A stretch of 7,419 nucleotides of DNA from Oscillospiraceae bacterium (GTDB lineage Bacteria; Bacillota; Clostridia; Oscillospirales; Oscillospiraceae). How positions within the stretch are numbered: position 1 is the first letter of the stretch; every line of letters starts with the position of its first letter. The stretch is from the NCBI GenBank assembly GCA_017538775.1, contig JAFYIF010000084.1, forward strand, positions 1-7,419, in the 5' to 3' direction. The notes under the pieces were generated by a model. It searched no databases. It was not told the DNA's origin and worked only from the letters and a program-made list of their open reading frames with translations. The translations under genes and the position numbers were made by a program. This document shows, piece after piece, positions 1-6,556 of this stretch.

Positions 1-708
1 CTCCAGGGCCGCGTCGTCCTCCCGCAGCCGCTCCGCCGCCGCGCAGATGTGGGCCACGGCGGCGCGGTTCAGCCGCTCCAGCTCCGGTATCACCAGGCGG
101 CGCAGGGCGTTGCGGGTGAAGCGCAGATCGCCGTTGGAGCTGTCCTCCACGTGCGCAAGGCCCCGGGCCTCCAGATAGGCCGCCAGCTCGGCCCGCTGAC
201 AGTGCAGCAGGGGGCGGATCAGTCCGTCGGGCCGTATGGGGGCGATGCCGCTGAGGCCCGCCGCCCCCGCGCCCCGGATCAGGTGGTGGAGGACGGTCTC
301 CGCGTTGTCCCCGGCGGTGTGGGCCGTGGCGACGCGGGAACAGCCGGTCTCCGCCGCCGCCTGAAAGAGAAAGGCGTAGCGCAGCGCCCGGGCGGCCTCT
401 TCCAGGCCCATGCCCCGGGCTTTGGCATGGGCGGTCACGTCCCCCCGCCCCAGGCGGAAGTCCAGGCCCAGGGAGGCGGCCAGGTCCCGGACGAAAGCTT
501 CGTCCCGCAGGCTCTCCTCCCCCCGGAGGCCGTGGTTGAAGTGGGCGCAGACCACGGTGAGTCCGGGCATTTCCCGCAGCAGATGCAGCAGCGCCACGCT
601 GTCCACCCCGCCGGAACAGGCGCAGAGGACGCGCCCGTCGGGGGGCAGCATCTCCCAGGCGCGCATGTCGGCGGAGACGCGTTGCAGCAGCTCCGGCGCG
701 GGGCTCAT
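1..708 (-). CDS. tilS: tRNA(Ile)-lysidine synthetase TilS (partial, C-terminus off window)
   Basis: This is the first 236 residues; the frame is open to the window edge. TilS adenylates C34 of the CAU-anticodon tRNA-Ile with ATP and attaches lysine, giving lysidine, which changes decoding from AUG to AUA and is essential. Visible signatures are the PP-loop CSGGVDS (residues 31-37), HFNHGLRGEES (56-66), LEEAARALRY (102-111), the conserved AH..D..ET block (129-138, reading AHTAGDNAET) and DSSN plus FTRNALR (189-203). Together these cover the N-terminal N-type ATP pyrophosphatase domain and the start of the middle domain. The ATG at 708 overlaps the dnaB stop (ATGA), and an AGGAG lies 5 bases upstream inside the last dnaB codons, so the start is well supported and translation is probably coupled. 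One oddity is that the first acidic/amide position of the usual H-x-x-D/N-D motif is Gly here. Function is secure from family motifs. Confidence 0.95.
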   Translation of the reverse strand, partial: MSPAPELLQRVSADMRAWEMLPPDGRVLCACSGGVDSVALLHLLREMPGLTVVCAHFNHGLRGEESLRDEAFVRDLAASLGLDFRLGRGDVTAHAKARGMGLEEAARALRYAFLFQAAAETGCSRVATAHTAGDNAETVLHHLIRGAGAAGLSGIAPIRPDGLIRPLLHCQRAELAAYLEARGLAHVEDSSNGDLRFTRNALRRLVIPELERLNRAAVAHICAAAERLREDDAALE

Positions 709-2054
709 CCCGGCTCCTGGTGCCGTTTGTCCAGGTTCCCGTAGCTGGTGTACTCCGGCATCCATGTCACGTCGATCTTCCCGATCTGGCCCCGGCGGTT
801 TTTCAGCACCAGAAGCTGGGCCTCGTTGGGGTTGGCCGACTCCTGGTTGTAATAGGATTCGCGGTACAGTCCGATGACCACGTCCGCGTCCTGCTCGATG
901 GCCCCGGACTCCCGCAGATCGCTGAGGCGGGGGCGCTTGTCCTCCCGGCCCTCGGCGGCGCGGCTGAGCTGGCTCAGACACAGCACCGGCACATGCAGGT
1001 CCTTGGCCATGATCTTCATCATCCGGGAGATGTCCGCCACGATGGCCTGACGGTTCTCCCCGCCCTTGTTCTTCCCTCCGGCGGACTGCATCAGCTGGAG
1101 GTAGTCCACCACCACCAGGGCCAGGTCCTCCCCGATGCGCCGGCACTGGGCGTTCATGTCCGCCACGGAGAGCATGGGGTTGTCGTCGATGAGGATGCGG
1201 GTCTTGCTCAGCTCCCCCACCGTCTGGGCCACCCGGCGCAGCTCGCTCTCCGTCACGCTTGCCCGCTGGAGCTTTTCATTCGGCAGCATGGCGGCGCTGG
1301 AGATCAGGCGCATGGCCAGCTGCTCCCGGCTCATCTCCAGGGAGAAGACCGCCACGGTCTTCCGGGTGCTGGCCGCCACATGCAATGCGATGTTCAGGGC
1401 GATGGAGCTTTTGCCCATGCCGGGCCGGGAGGCCACCAGGATCAGCTCCCCGGGGTTCATGCCCAGGATGCAGTTGTCCAGGTCGTAGAGGCCCGTGTCC
1501 AGGCCCGGCCTGCGCTCCGGTTCATTGAGGCGTAATACAAGCTCGTCATAGACCGCCTGGGCCGCCTCGCCCACCGGTTTCAGTCCGCCGATGCTCCGGT
1601 CCCGGCGGAGGGCGTAGATGCTCCGCTCCGCCAGTTCCAGCATGTCCCCGGCGCTGCCCAGGCCCTCCTGGACCGTGGAGCTGATGTCCGCCGCCACCTG
1701 GGCCAGGTCCCGCTGCAGGGCCTTGTCCTTCAGGATGCGCAGATACTCCCCCAGGTTGGCGGTGGTGGGCGTCACCCGGATCAGCTCCGTCAGGTAGGCC
1801 CGGGTGCTCTCCTCGTGGTAGTAGCCCAGCTCCTGCATCCGGGCCATCAGCGTCACGCTGTCGATCTGCTCGCCGTAGTTGAACATGGTCAGCACGGTCT
1901 CGAAGATCTCCCGGTTGACGCGGGAATAGAAATGCTCCGGTCTGGCGTCCTTCAGCACCGCGGGGATGCATTCCGGGTCGATGAGCATCGCGCCGATCAC
2001 GGCCTGCTCCGCCTGGGCGCTCTGCGGTACGCGGATGCCGAGAAGTTCGTCCAT
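705..2054 (-). CDS. dnaB: Replicative DNA helicase DnaB (DnaC in Bacillus)
   Basis: A 449-residue hexameric 5'-3' helicase that unwinds DNA at the replication fork and recruits primase; B. subtilis DnaC is of similar length. The N-terminal all-helical domain spans about residues 11-110 and starts with the typical AQAEQAVIGAML stretch. A linker follows to about 185, then the RecA-like ATPase domain (185-440). That domain shows Walker A SRPGMGKSS (209-217, Lys215), FSLEMS (237-242), Walker B VVVDYLQ (314-320, Asp317), the sensor-like LSQLSR (360-365), DLRESGAIEQDAD (379-391) and the KNRRGQ arginine-finger region (418-423). No intein or insertion is present. The ATG overlaps the rplI stop by one base (TAATG), and its gene end overlaps tilS, so it sits in the middle of a tight gdpP-rplI-dnaB-tilS transcription unit. 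The only upstream SD is a modest purine run in the rplI tail, which fits translational coupling. Confidence 0.98.
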   Translation of the reverse strand: MDELLGIRVPQSAQAEQAVIGAMLIDPECIPAVLKDARPEHFYSRVNREIFETVLTMFNYGEQIDSVTLMARMQELGYYHEESTRAYLTELIRVTPTTANLGEYLRILKDKALQRDLAQVAADISSTVQEGLGSAGDMLELAERSIYALRRDRSIGGLKPVGEAAQAVYDELVLRLNEPERRPGLDTGLYDLDNCILGMNPGELILVASRPGMGKSSIALNIALHVAASTRKTVAVFSLEMSREQLAMRLISSAAMLPNEKLQRASVTESELRRVAQTVGELSKTRILIDDNPMLSVADMNAQCRRIGEDLALVVVDYLQLMQSAGGKNKGGENRQAIVADISRMMKIMAKDLHVPVLCLSQLSRAAEGREDKRPRLSDLRESGAIEQDADVVIGLYRESYYNQESANPNEAQLLVLKNRRGQIGKIDVTWMPEYTSYGNLDKRHQEPG

Positions 2055-2503
2055 TACTTCTCTTCCACCACCAGCAGGTGGATGGTCCCGCTGACCTCAA
2101 AGCCGAAGCGGCACTTCACCTCATAGCTGCCGTAGCTCTTGATGGGCTCGGCCTGGACCAGCTTCTTGCTGTCCACTTCGATGCCGTGCTGGGCCTTCAG
2201 CGCGTCGCTGATCTCCTTGCTGGTCACCGCGCCGAAGAGCTTGCCCGCGCTGCCCGCCCGGGCAGCGATCTTCACCACCACGTTCTCCAGCGCCTTCGCG
2301 TTCTCCTCGGCCTTTGCCTTCTCCGCCGCCAGCTGGGCCTGGCGGGCCTTCTCCTTCAGGCGCAGGGTATTCAGATTGTCCGCCGTAGCGGCAATGGCCA
2401 GCTTCCGGGGCAGCAGATAGTTCCGGGCATAGCCCTCGGAAACCTCCTTCATCTCGCCCTTCTTCCCCTGACCTTTCACATCCTGCAAAAAAATGATTTT
2501 CAT
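2054..2503 (-). CDS. rplI: Large ribosomal subunit protein bL9
   Basis: A 149-residue protein of normal family length. bL9 binds 23S rRNA near the base of the L1 stalk through its N-domain and extends a long helix away from the ribosome; it helps reading-frame fidelity. The N-domain shows [17 protein letters not shown] (1-17) and the bL9 signature GYARNYLLP (24-32). Residues about 45-75 are the Ala/Lys/Glu-rich connecting helix. The C-domain begins with [12 protein letters not shown] (87-98) and ends in [13 protein letters not shown]. The ATG at 2503 follows an extended SD, GGGAAAGGATGTG. The gene lies 47 bases after the gdpP stop, with no terminator visible between them, and its own stop codon overlaps the dnaB start. 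The gdpP-rplI-dnaB order is a conserved Firmicutes arrangement. Confidence 0.98.
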   Translation of the reverse strand: MKIIFLQDVKGQGKKGEMKEVSEGYARNYLLPRKLAIAATADNLNTLRLKEKARQAQLAAEKAKAEENAKALENVVVKIAARAGSAGKLFGAVTSKEISDALKAQHGIEVDSKKLVQAEPIKSYGSYEVKCRFGFEVSGTIHLLVVEEK

Positions 2504-2508
2504 GATGA

Positions 2509-2521
2509 CACATCCTTTCCC
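2509..2521 (-). promoter_or_regulatory. Extended ribosome binding site of rplI
   Basis: The site reads GGGAAAGGATGTG, 5 bases before the ATG. AAGGATGTG differs by one base from AAGGAGGTG, the complement of the 16S 3' end. The same 13 bases recur in front of the antitoxin gene at 5851-5863. The site fixes the ATG at 2503 over an out-of-frame ATG at 2513. Confidence 0.7.
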
Positions 2522-2550
2522 GTTCGTTTGCTCATTCTGAATCGAAATGT

Positions 2551-4569
2551 TTACTCCCCGTCCAGATATTCGTCAATGGCGCATTTCAGCCGCATGGCCG
2601 CCGTGGGCAGGTCGATGTCCGCCACCTGGGCCCCCGCAGCGCTCTTGTTGCCGCCGCCGCCCAGCTTCTCCAGGATGAGCTGGACGTTCAGCTCCCCGAT
2701 GCTGCGGCCGGACAGGGCCACGCCCCCCTCCGGGGCGGCGTACAGCACGAAGCTGGCCTGGATGCCGGAGACGTTCAGCAGCTCGTCCGCCGCCTGGGCC
2801 GCCACCACCCGGTCCTGCTCCGTCTCGCTCAGGGCCAGGGCGATGCCGTTGCGGTAGACCCGGGCGTTCTGGAGGATGCGGTATTTCTCCACCGTGTGCT
2901 CCATGTCGTTCTGGAACAAACGCTTCACCTCCGCCGTCTCCGCCCCCAGGCGGCGCAGGAAGGCCGCCGCGTCGAAGGTGCGCTCGCCGGTGCGGATGGA
3001 GAAGTTCTTCGTGTCCAGCACCAGACCGGCCAGCACCGCCTCCGCCTCGGCCCGGAGGATGTCCCCCGGCTCGATCAGCTCCTGCAGCAGCTCGCTCATC
3101 AGCTCGCAGACGGAGGAGGCGTAGGGCTCGTGGAAGGTCAGCACCGCGTTCTGGATGTAGCTGGCGGCGCGCCGGTGGTGGTCGATGACCACCACGCGGT
3201 TGCAGCTGTCCAGCAGGGCCAGGCTCTCCACCTGCTCCGGGCGGTTGGTGTCCAGCACGATCAGCAGGGTCTGGCTGTCGGCCCGCAGCAGGGCGTCGTC
3301 CGGGTTCAGGAACACGTCCCGGTACTCCGGCTCGGCCCGGAGCCGGTCGATGAGCTTCCGGGCGGTGGTGGTCAGCGGGTCCACCACCACGAAGGGCTGG
3401 ACCCCCAGCTTGCGGCAGATGCAGACCATGCCCGCCGCGCCGCCGATGGCGTCCATGTCGCTCTGGCGGTGGCCCATGATGTAGACCTGACTGCTGGAGG
3501 CGATCAGGGTGGACAGGGCGCTGGCCATGACCCGGCTTTTCACCTTGCTGCGGGTCTCCACCTCCGTGCCGCGGCCCCCGAAAAACTCGAAGTTGAACTT
3601 GTTCTTGATGACGGCCTGGTCCCCGCCCCGGCTCAGGGCCATCTCCACGGCCAGCCGGGCGAAGTCATAGTTTTCCTCAAAGCCGCTGCCGTCCCGGCCC
3701 ACGCCTATGCTCAGCGTGGCGTGGATGCCGGAGGAGTTGACCACCTGGCGGACCTGTTCCAGCACGCTGAACTTGGCCTCGGTGATCTCCGGGAGATAGC
3801 GGCTCTCAAAGATGAAGAGGTAGCGGTCCCGGTCGATGGAGCGGGCGAAGCCGTTTTTCCCGGCGCACCAGGCGGTGATCACGTCGTCGATGGCCACGCG
3901 CAGGTCGGTCTTGGCCCGGTCGGGCAGGTTCTTCGTCAGCTCCTCGTAGTTGTCCACCACCAGCAGCATGGTGACCGGGCGGGAGTCAGCGTATTCGGTC
4001 TTGATGCGCTCATAGTCCGTCACGTCCACCCAGTAGGTGATGCCCATGAAGTTGCGCTTGTCCTGCTGCTCCGCCCCCTCCCGGGTGGAGACGATGTTGC
4101 CGTGGATCTGGTATTTCCGCTCCCCGATCTGCAGCAGGCCGGGGTACTGGTTCTTGCCCTCCAGCAGCCAGCGGGAGCTGAAGCCCGGCACCAGGTCGCT
4201 GAGCAGGGCCTCGAAGCCCGGGCGGCTCGTGCCGAAGAGGGAGAAGAAGATCTGGTTGCCCCAGACGATCTGGTAGTCCGCCAGCTTGAAGACCACGATG
4301 GGCAGCGGAAAGTGCTTGAGGGTGTTGCTCTGGGCGCTCTCCGCCTCATAGGTGACCGACTCGATGTATTCCAGCAGCTGCCGCCGCCGCTTGCGGGCGT
4401 CCAGCAGGGAGAAGACGATCAGCAGCAGCACCACCGCCCCCTCCACCAGGGCCAGCGTCTGGTCAAAAAAGAACGCGGCCACGGCGAACAGGGCCATCAG
4501 CGCCAGGAAGAGGTAACGCCCCGGCGCGATGAATTGCTGCACCTTGTTGTTTTTATTCACACCGATCAC
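2551..4569 (-). CDS. gdpP: Membrane-bound c-di-AMP phosphodiesterase GdpP (YybT family)
   Basis: A 672-residue protein in which GdpP hydrolyses cyclic di-AMP to pApA, so it sets cell-wall, potassium and beta-lactam tolerance phenotypes in Firmicutes. Architecture from the sequence: two N-terminal membrane helices (about 18-35 and 39-56), a basic ARKRRR turn (58-63), a PAS-like domain (about 85-160), a degenerate GGDEF domain (about 195-320, with SIDRDRYLF where GGDEF would be), then the DHH/DHHA1 phosphodiesterase. The metal ligands are visible: GHRQSDMD (His367, Asp371, Asp373), VLDTNRP (Asp440), DHH (463-465) and LVLDT (Asp519). The DHHA1 loop reads GGGGN (637-641) where GGGGH is usual. The start is GTG at 4569, the first start-type codon after an in-frame TAA, with only a weak purine SD about 9 bases upstream; GTG at 4560 is an alternative. 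It is the promoter-proximal gene of the operon. Confidence 0.95.
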   Translation of the reverse strand: MIGVNKNNKVQQFIAPGRYLFLALMALFAVAAFFFDQTLALVEGAVVLLLIVFSLLDARKRRRQLLEYIESVTYEAESAQSNTLKHFPLPIVVFKLADYQIVWGNQIFFSLFGTSRPGFEALLSDLVPGFSSRWLLEGKNQYPGLLQIGERKYQIHGNIVSTREGAEQQDKRNFMGITYWVDVTDYERIKTEYADSRPVTMLLVVDNYEELTKNLPDRAKTDLRVAIDDVITAWCAGKNGFARSIDRDRYLFIFESRYLPEITEAKFSVLEQVRQVVNSSGIHATLSIGVGRDGSGFEENYDFARLAVEMALSRGGDQAVIKNKFNFEFFGGRGTEVETRSKVKSRVMASALSTLIASSSQVYIMGHRQSDMDAIGGAAGMVCICRKLGVQPFVVVDPLTTTARKLIDRLRAEPEYRDVFLNPDDALLRADSQTLLIVLDTNRPEQVESLALLDSCNRVVVIDHHRRAASYIQNAVLTFHEPYASSVCELMSELLQELIEPGDILRAEAEAVLAGLVLDTKNFSIRTGERTFDAAAFLRRLGAETAEVKRLFQNDMEHTVEKYRILQNARVYRNGIALALSETEQDRVVAAQAADELLNVSGIQASFVLYAAPEGGVALSGRSIGELNVQLILEKLGGGGNKSAAGAQVADIDLPTAAMRLKCAIDEYLDGE

Positions 4570-4582
4570 CCATTTCAGCTCT

Positions 4583-4615
4583 CTGTTCGGAACCGCTTCG
4601 GCGGATTCCGAACAG
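4583..4615. promoter_or_regulatory. Long hairpin with TTCG loop in the divergent gdpP/nucleotidyltransferase region
   Basis: CTGTTCGGAA (4583-4592) and TTCCGAACAG (4606-4615) are perfect 10-base inverted arms. Inside them CCGC-TTCG-GCGG continues the stem, with a single bulged A (4605) and a stable UUCG-type loop on the plus-strand RNA. On the plus strand the hairpin is followed by GCC and five T residues (4619-4623), so it has the form of an intrinsic terminator that would stop antisense transcripts leaving gdpP. On the minus strand it would be the 5' end of the gdpP mRNA leader, ending just upstream of the weak ribosome binding site. A dyad-type protein operator is a third reading. The structure is certain; its role is not. 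Confidence 0.6.
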
Positions 4616-4623
4616 GCCTTTTT

Positions 4624-4629
4624 ATCTTA
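4624..4629 (-). promoter_or_regulatory. Candidate extended -10 element for the gdpP operon
   Basis: Read on the minus strand, the sequence is TGGTAAGAT: a TAAGAT -10 hexamer preceded by the TGn extension. No good -35 is present at 17 bases (TTTCTT), which an extended -10 can tolerate. Transcription would begin near 4617, just before the palindromic hairpin. The call rests on sequence inspection only. Confidence 0.45.
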
Positions 4630-4746
4630 CCACAAGTCATAACAGAAAGAAATACCATTTTTTTCGTTTTTCACCGCCGTATTGACCCCGGCGCTTCTCC
4701 ATATCCTAGGCGCGGAAGCAAAAAACGTGCGGGAGGGGAACGAGAA

Positions 4747-5763
4747 ATGAAAGCGATCGTCATGGCCGGGGGCGAGGGGACCCGGCTGCGCTCCGTCACC
4801 GGGGACACGCCCAAGCCCATGGCCCTGCTGGCGGGGAAGCCCGTGCTGGAACACATTCTGGGCCTGCTGGCCCGCTCCGGCGTGCGCCAGGTCTGTCTGA
4901 CGCTGCGCTATCGCCCGGAATGCATCCGGGACTATTTCGGGGACGGGTCCCGGCTGGGGCTGGAGCTGCGCTACCGGGTGGAGGACACCCCGCTGGGGAC
5001 CGCGGGAGGGGTGCGGGCCTGCGCCGACTTCTATGGCCGGGAGGACTTTCTGGTACTCTCCGGGGACGCGGTCTGTACCTTTGACCTGCGGGAACTGATG
5101 GCCCGGCACAAGCAAAGCGGCGCGGCGGTCACCATGGCGCTGGCCAGCCGGGAGACGCCGCTGCAGTACGGCACCGTCCTCACCGGGCGGGACGGGCGGG
5201 TGCTGCGCTTCATCGAAAAGCCGGACTGGCCTCAGGTGGTCTCCGACCTGGTGAACACCGGCATCTACGCCCTCAGCCCGGAGGCTATGGATTTCGTGCC
5301 GGAGGGACAGCCCTGCGACTTCGCCAAAGAGCTGTTCCCCTCCCTGCTGGAAGCGGAACAGCCCATTCTGGGCCTGCCGATGGAGGGCTACTGGAACGAC
5401 ATCGGCACGCCCCGGGCCTTTTTCCAGTGCAATCTGGATGTGCTGGACGGGAAGCTGCGGCTCCCGGACGCGACGCCCGCCGCGCCGGACCGGACGCCGG
5501 AAAACATTCGCCGCGCCGGGGACCGGGTCCTGCCCTGCCGGGGGCGGGCGCGGCTGATGCGGGAGCTGAGCTGCTCCCTGATGGAGGCGGGGGCGGACTT
5601 CGACCTGCGCGACGGAGTCACCCTCCGGGCCGGGGGCGACAGCGTCCACATCGCCCCGGACCCGGACGGGGAGCGCCTGCTGCTCCGGGGCAACCAGGCC
5701 CTGGCCGCCCGCTGTGCCGGGCTGCTGCGGGAGCTGGAGAAGCAGACCGTGGGCGCGCGGTGA
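4747..5763 (+). CDS. Sugar-1-phosphate nucleotidyltransferase with a phosphomannomutase domain IV-like C-terminus
   Basis: A 338-residue protein. Residues 1-230 are a nucleotidyltransferase of the GlmU/RmlA/ManC type that joins an NTP to a sugar-1-phosphate to make an NDP-sugar. Visible motifs are the signature MAGGEGTRLRS (6-16) with TPKPM (21-25), LSGD (104-107, metal Asp107), FIEKP (155-159), VNTGIY (169-174) and YWNDIGTP (215-222, metal Asp218). Sugar and nucleotide are not decidable; mannose-1-phosphate/GTP or glucose/heptose-type substrates are most likely. Residues about 264-335 do not look like the usual beta-helix; LMRELSC, LRDGVTL and HIAPDPDGERLLLRG resemble domain IV of phosphomannomutases found at the end of long guanylyltransferase-phosphomannomutase fusions. 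The start is ATG 4747, 8 bases after GGAGGGG; the frame is open far upstream only as an antisense shadow of gdpP. The gene stands alone between a divergent operon and a strong terminator. Confidence 0.88.
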   Translation: MKAIVMAGGEGTRLRSVTGDTPKPMALLAGKPVLEHILGLLARSGVRQVCLTLRYRPECIRDYFGDGSRLGLELRYRVEDTPLGTAGGVRACADFYGREDFLVLSGDAVCTFDLRELMARHKQSGAAVTMALASRETPLQYGTVLTGRDGRVLRFIEKPDWPQVVSDLVNTGIYALSPEAMDFVPEGQPCDFAKELFPSLLEAEQPILGLPMEGYWNDIGTPRAFFQCNLDVLDGKLRLPDATPAAPDRTPENIRRAGDRVLPCRGRARLMRELSCSLMEAGADFDLRDGVTLRAGGDSVHIAPDPDGERLLLRGNQALAARCAGLLRELEKQTVGAR

Positions 5764-5778
5764 GGGCGGGAGCGGTTT

Positions 5779-5807
5779 GAGAGGGGGTCGCGGCCCCCTC
5801 TCTTTTT
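5779..5807 (+). terminator. Rho-independent terminator of the nucleotidyltransferase gene
   Basis: A perfect 9-bp stem GAGAGGGGG (5779-5787) / CCCCCTCTC (5794-5802) with a six-base loop TCGCGG is followed directly by five T residues (5803-5807). It begins 15 bases after the stop codon. It separates this gene from the toxin-antitoxin promoter, which starts 11 bases later. Confidence 0.9.
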
Positions 5808-5815
5808 CTGATGTG

Positions 5816-5846
5816 TCTTGCTATTTGCGCGGAATCTTGCTACACT
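5816..5846 (+). promoter_or_regulatory. Promoter of the toxin-antitoxin operon with overlapping direct repeats
   Basis: A -35 TTGCTA (5818-5823) and -10 TACACT (5841-5846) are separated by exactly 17 bases, and TG precedes the -10 in the extended position (5838-5839). The octamer TCTTGCTA occurs twice, at 5816-5823 and 5835-5842, so one copy covers the -35 and the other reaches into the -10. The repeat start points are 19 bases apart, close to two helical turns. That is a plausible operator for autoregulation by the antitoxin or the antitoxin-toxin complex, although Phd/YefM operators are more often palindromic. Transcription should begin near 5852. Confidence 0.7.
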
Positions 5847-5850
5847 CTGT

Positions 5851-5863
5851 GGGAAAGGATGTG
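5851..5863 (+). promoter_or_regulatory. Ribosome binding site deciding the antitoxin start
   Basis: GGGAAAGGATGTG matches the complement of the 16S 3' end with one mismatch and leaves 6 bases to the ATG at 5870. An in-frame GTG at 5861 lies inside this site and is therefore unlikely to be the start. Confidence 0.7.
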
Positions 5864-5869
5864 AGCACC

Positions 5870-6142
5870 ATGCCGAGGATCCGACCGATCTCCGATCTCC
5901 GCAACAGCGCGAATGAGATCTCCGACTTCTGCCGTCAGACCAGAGAGCCGGTTTTTATCACCCGCGACGGCGCGGGGGACATGGTCGTATTGTCGATGGA
6001 GGAATATGAGCGGCAGATGGCCCGACTCGACCTGTATGAAAAACTGGCTGTCGCGGAACGCGAGGAAGCCTCCGGCGACGAAGGTGAGGAGCTGGAGACG
6101 GTTCTGGCCGCGTTCAGAGCGCGTGTCCATGGAACGGTATAA
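5870..6142 (+). CDS. Type II antitoxin, Phd/YefM family
   Basis: A 90-residue protein. Residues 1-50 carry the Phd/YefM DNA-binding fold: IRPISDLRNSANEIS (4-18), then EPVFITRDGAGDMVVLSMEEYER (26-48), the typical pattern of this family, in which a strand-turn-strand with a conserved Gly/Asp is followed by the (V/L)SxxEYE helix. The remainder (50-90) is acidic and helical, suited to wrapping the toxin. By family knowledge it neutralises the downstream toxin and represses its own promoter, which it would do here at the direct repeats. The ATG at 5870 is chosen from the strong SD; an upstream extension of the frame crosses the preceding terminator and can be excluded. Its 3' end overlaps the toxin gene by 14 bases, so the two are translationally linked. 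Confidence 0.92.
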   Translation: MPRIRPISDLRNSANEISDFCRQTREPVFITRDGAGDMVVLSMEEYERQMARLDLYEKLAVAEREEASGDEGEELETVLAAFRARVHGTV

Positions 6143-6431
6143 GGTGAAGGTCCTGGCCGCAGCCAGGCGTGATCTGGATGAGATCCTGTCATACATCAAC
6201 ACCATGTCGCCCCAAACCGCCATGGAGTATGCCGAGCGTTTTGCCAGGGAACTGGAAAGCCTGGCTGTAATGCCGCTCAGCTGTCCCCCGGCGCGTGACA
6301 TGCTCCTGGCGCAAAAAGGCTACCGCTGTCTTATCGTGAAGAACTATCTCGTGTTCTTCGTCGTCTCCGGCAGTACCGTGACGATCAGACGAATTCTTTT
6401 CGGACGCAGAGATTACGCTTCGCTCCTGTGA
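6129..6431 (+). CDS. Type II toxin, RelE/ParE family
   Basis: A 100-residue protein. The pattern is that of the ParE/RelE fold: YKVKVLAAARRDLDEILSYI (4-23), a first strand and helix with the common A..DLDEI motif; ELESLAVMP (41-49), a second helix; then YRCLIVKNYLVFFVV (65-79) and TVTIRRILFGRRDYASLL (83-100), the beta-sheet core and basic C-terminal tail. The family holds both ribosome-dependent mRNA nucleases (RelE) and gyrase poisons (ParE). The sequence alone does not decide between them, although the C-terminal RRDY-type ending is common in annotated RelE/ParE toxins of Clostridia. The ATG at 6129 overlaps the antitoxin stop; an in-frame GTG at 6123 is an alternative start. No strong SD is present, so translation probably depends on the antitoxin being translated, which keeps toxin output below antitoxin. 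No disruption is seen. Confidence 0.9.
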   Translation: MERYKVKVLAAARRDLDEILSYINTMSPQTAMEYAERFARELESLAVMPLSCPPARDMLLAQKGYRCLIVKNYLVFFVVSGSTVTIRRILFGRRDYASLL

Positions 6432-6461
6432 CGGGTCCGTTTTGCGCAGTTTCGCCCAAGG

Positions 6462-6494
6462 AAAAAACCTGGCCGCCACTGTGACAGGGTTTTT
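6462..6494 (+). terminator. Probable terminator of the toxin-antitoxin operon
   Basis: AAAAAACCTG and CAGGGTTTTT form a stem interrupted by one bulged G around a 13-base loop, ending in five T residues (6490-6494). With A-runs on the left and T-runs on the right it could act in both directions. The GC core is only four pairs, so the call is moderate. It starts 30 bases after the toxin stop. Confidence 0.5.
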
Positions 6495-6556
6495 ATAATT
6501 GAGTATTCGAAACCATTTTACCTCTTTAAAAAACTGTATCGTGCGCCAGAAATTAA

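Noticed and set aside
49..1535. Plus-strand open frames of 231 and 271 codons opposite tilS and dnaB.
   Set aside because: They are antisense shadows of strongly supported genes, with no domain motifs or convincing ribosome sites.
4583..4624. A riboswitch (for example the c-di-AMP ydaO type) upstream of gdpP.
   Set aside because: The leader holds only one simple hairpin and is too short for the ydaO-yuaA aptamer; none of its multi-helix layout is visible.
4682..4707. A possible promoter for the nucleotidyltransferase, TTGACC (4682) with TATCCT (4702).
   Set aside because: The spacing is only 14 bases and no better -10 lies at 16-18 bases, so I do not call it, although a promoter must lie somewhere in this region.
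2896..4746. A very long open frame on the plus strand that runs into the nucleotidyltransferase gene and could be read as a 955-residue protein.
   Set aside because: It lies opposite gdpP, whose domains are clear. The antisense reading is low-complexity (rich in His, Gln, Val, Leu, Ala, Gly), as expected from GC-biased third positions. The real gene starts at 4747 with a good SD.
4627..5649. A 340-codon minus-strand frame opposite the nucleotidyltransferase.
   Set aside because: It is compositionally biased and without recognisable motifs, while the plus strand carries the complete nucleotidyltransferase signature set.
5816..5842. The two TCTTGCTA copies as the start of a CRISPR-like or iteron array.
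   Set aside because: There are only two copies of eight bases, both lying on promoter elements, with no further units downstream.
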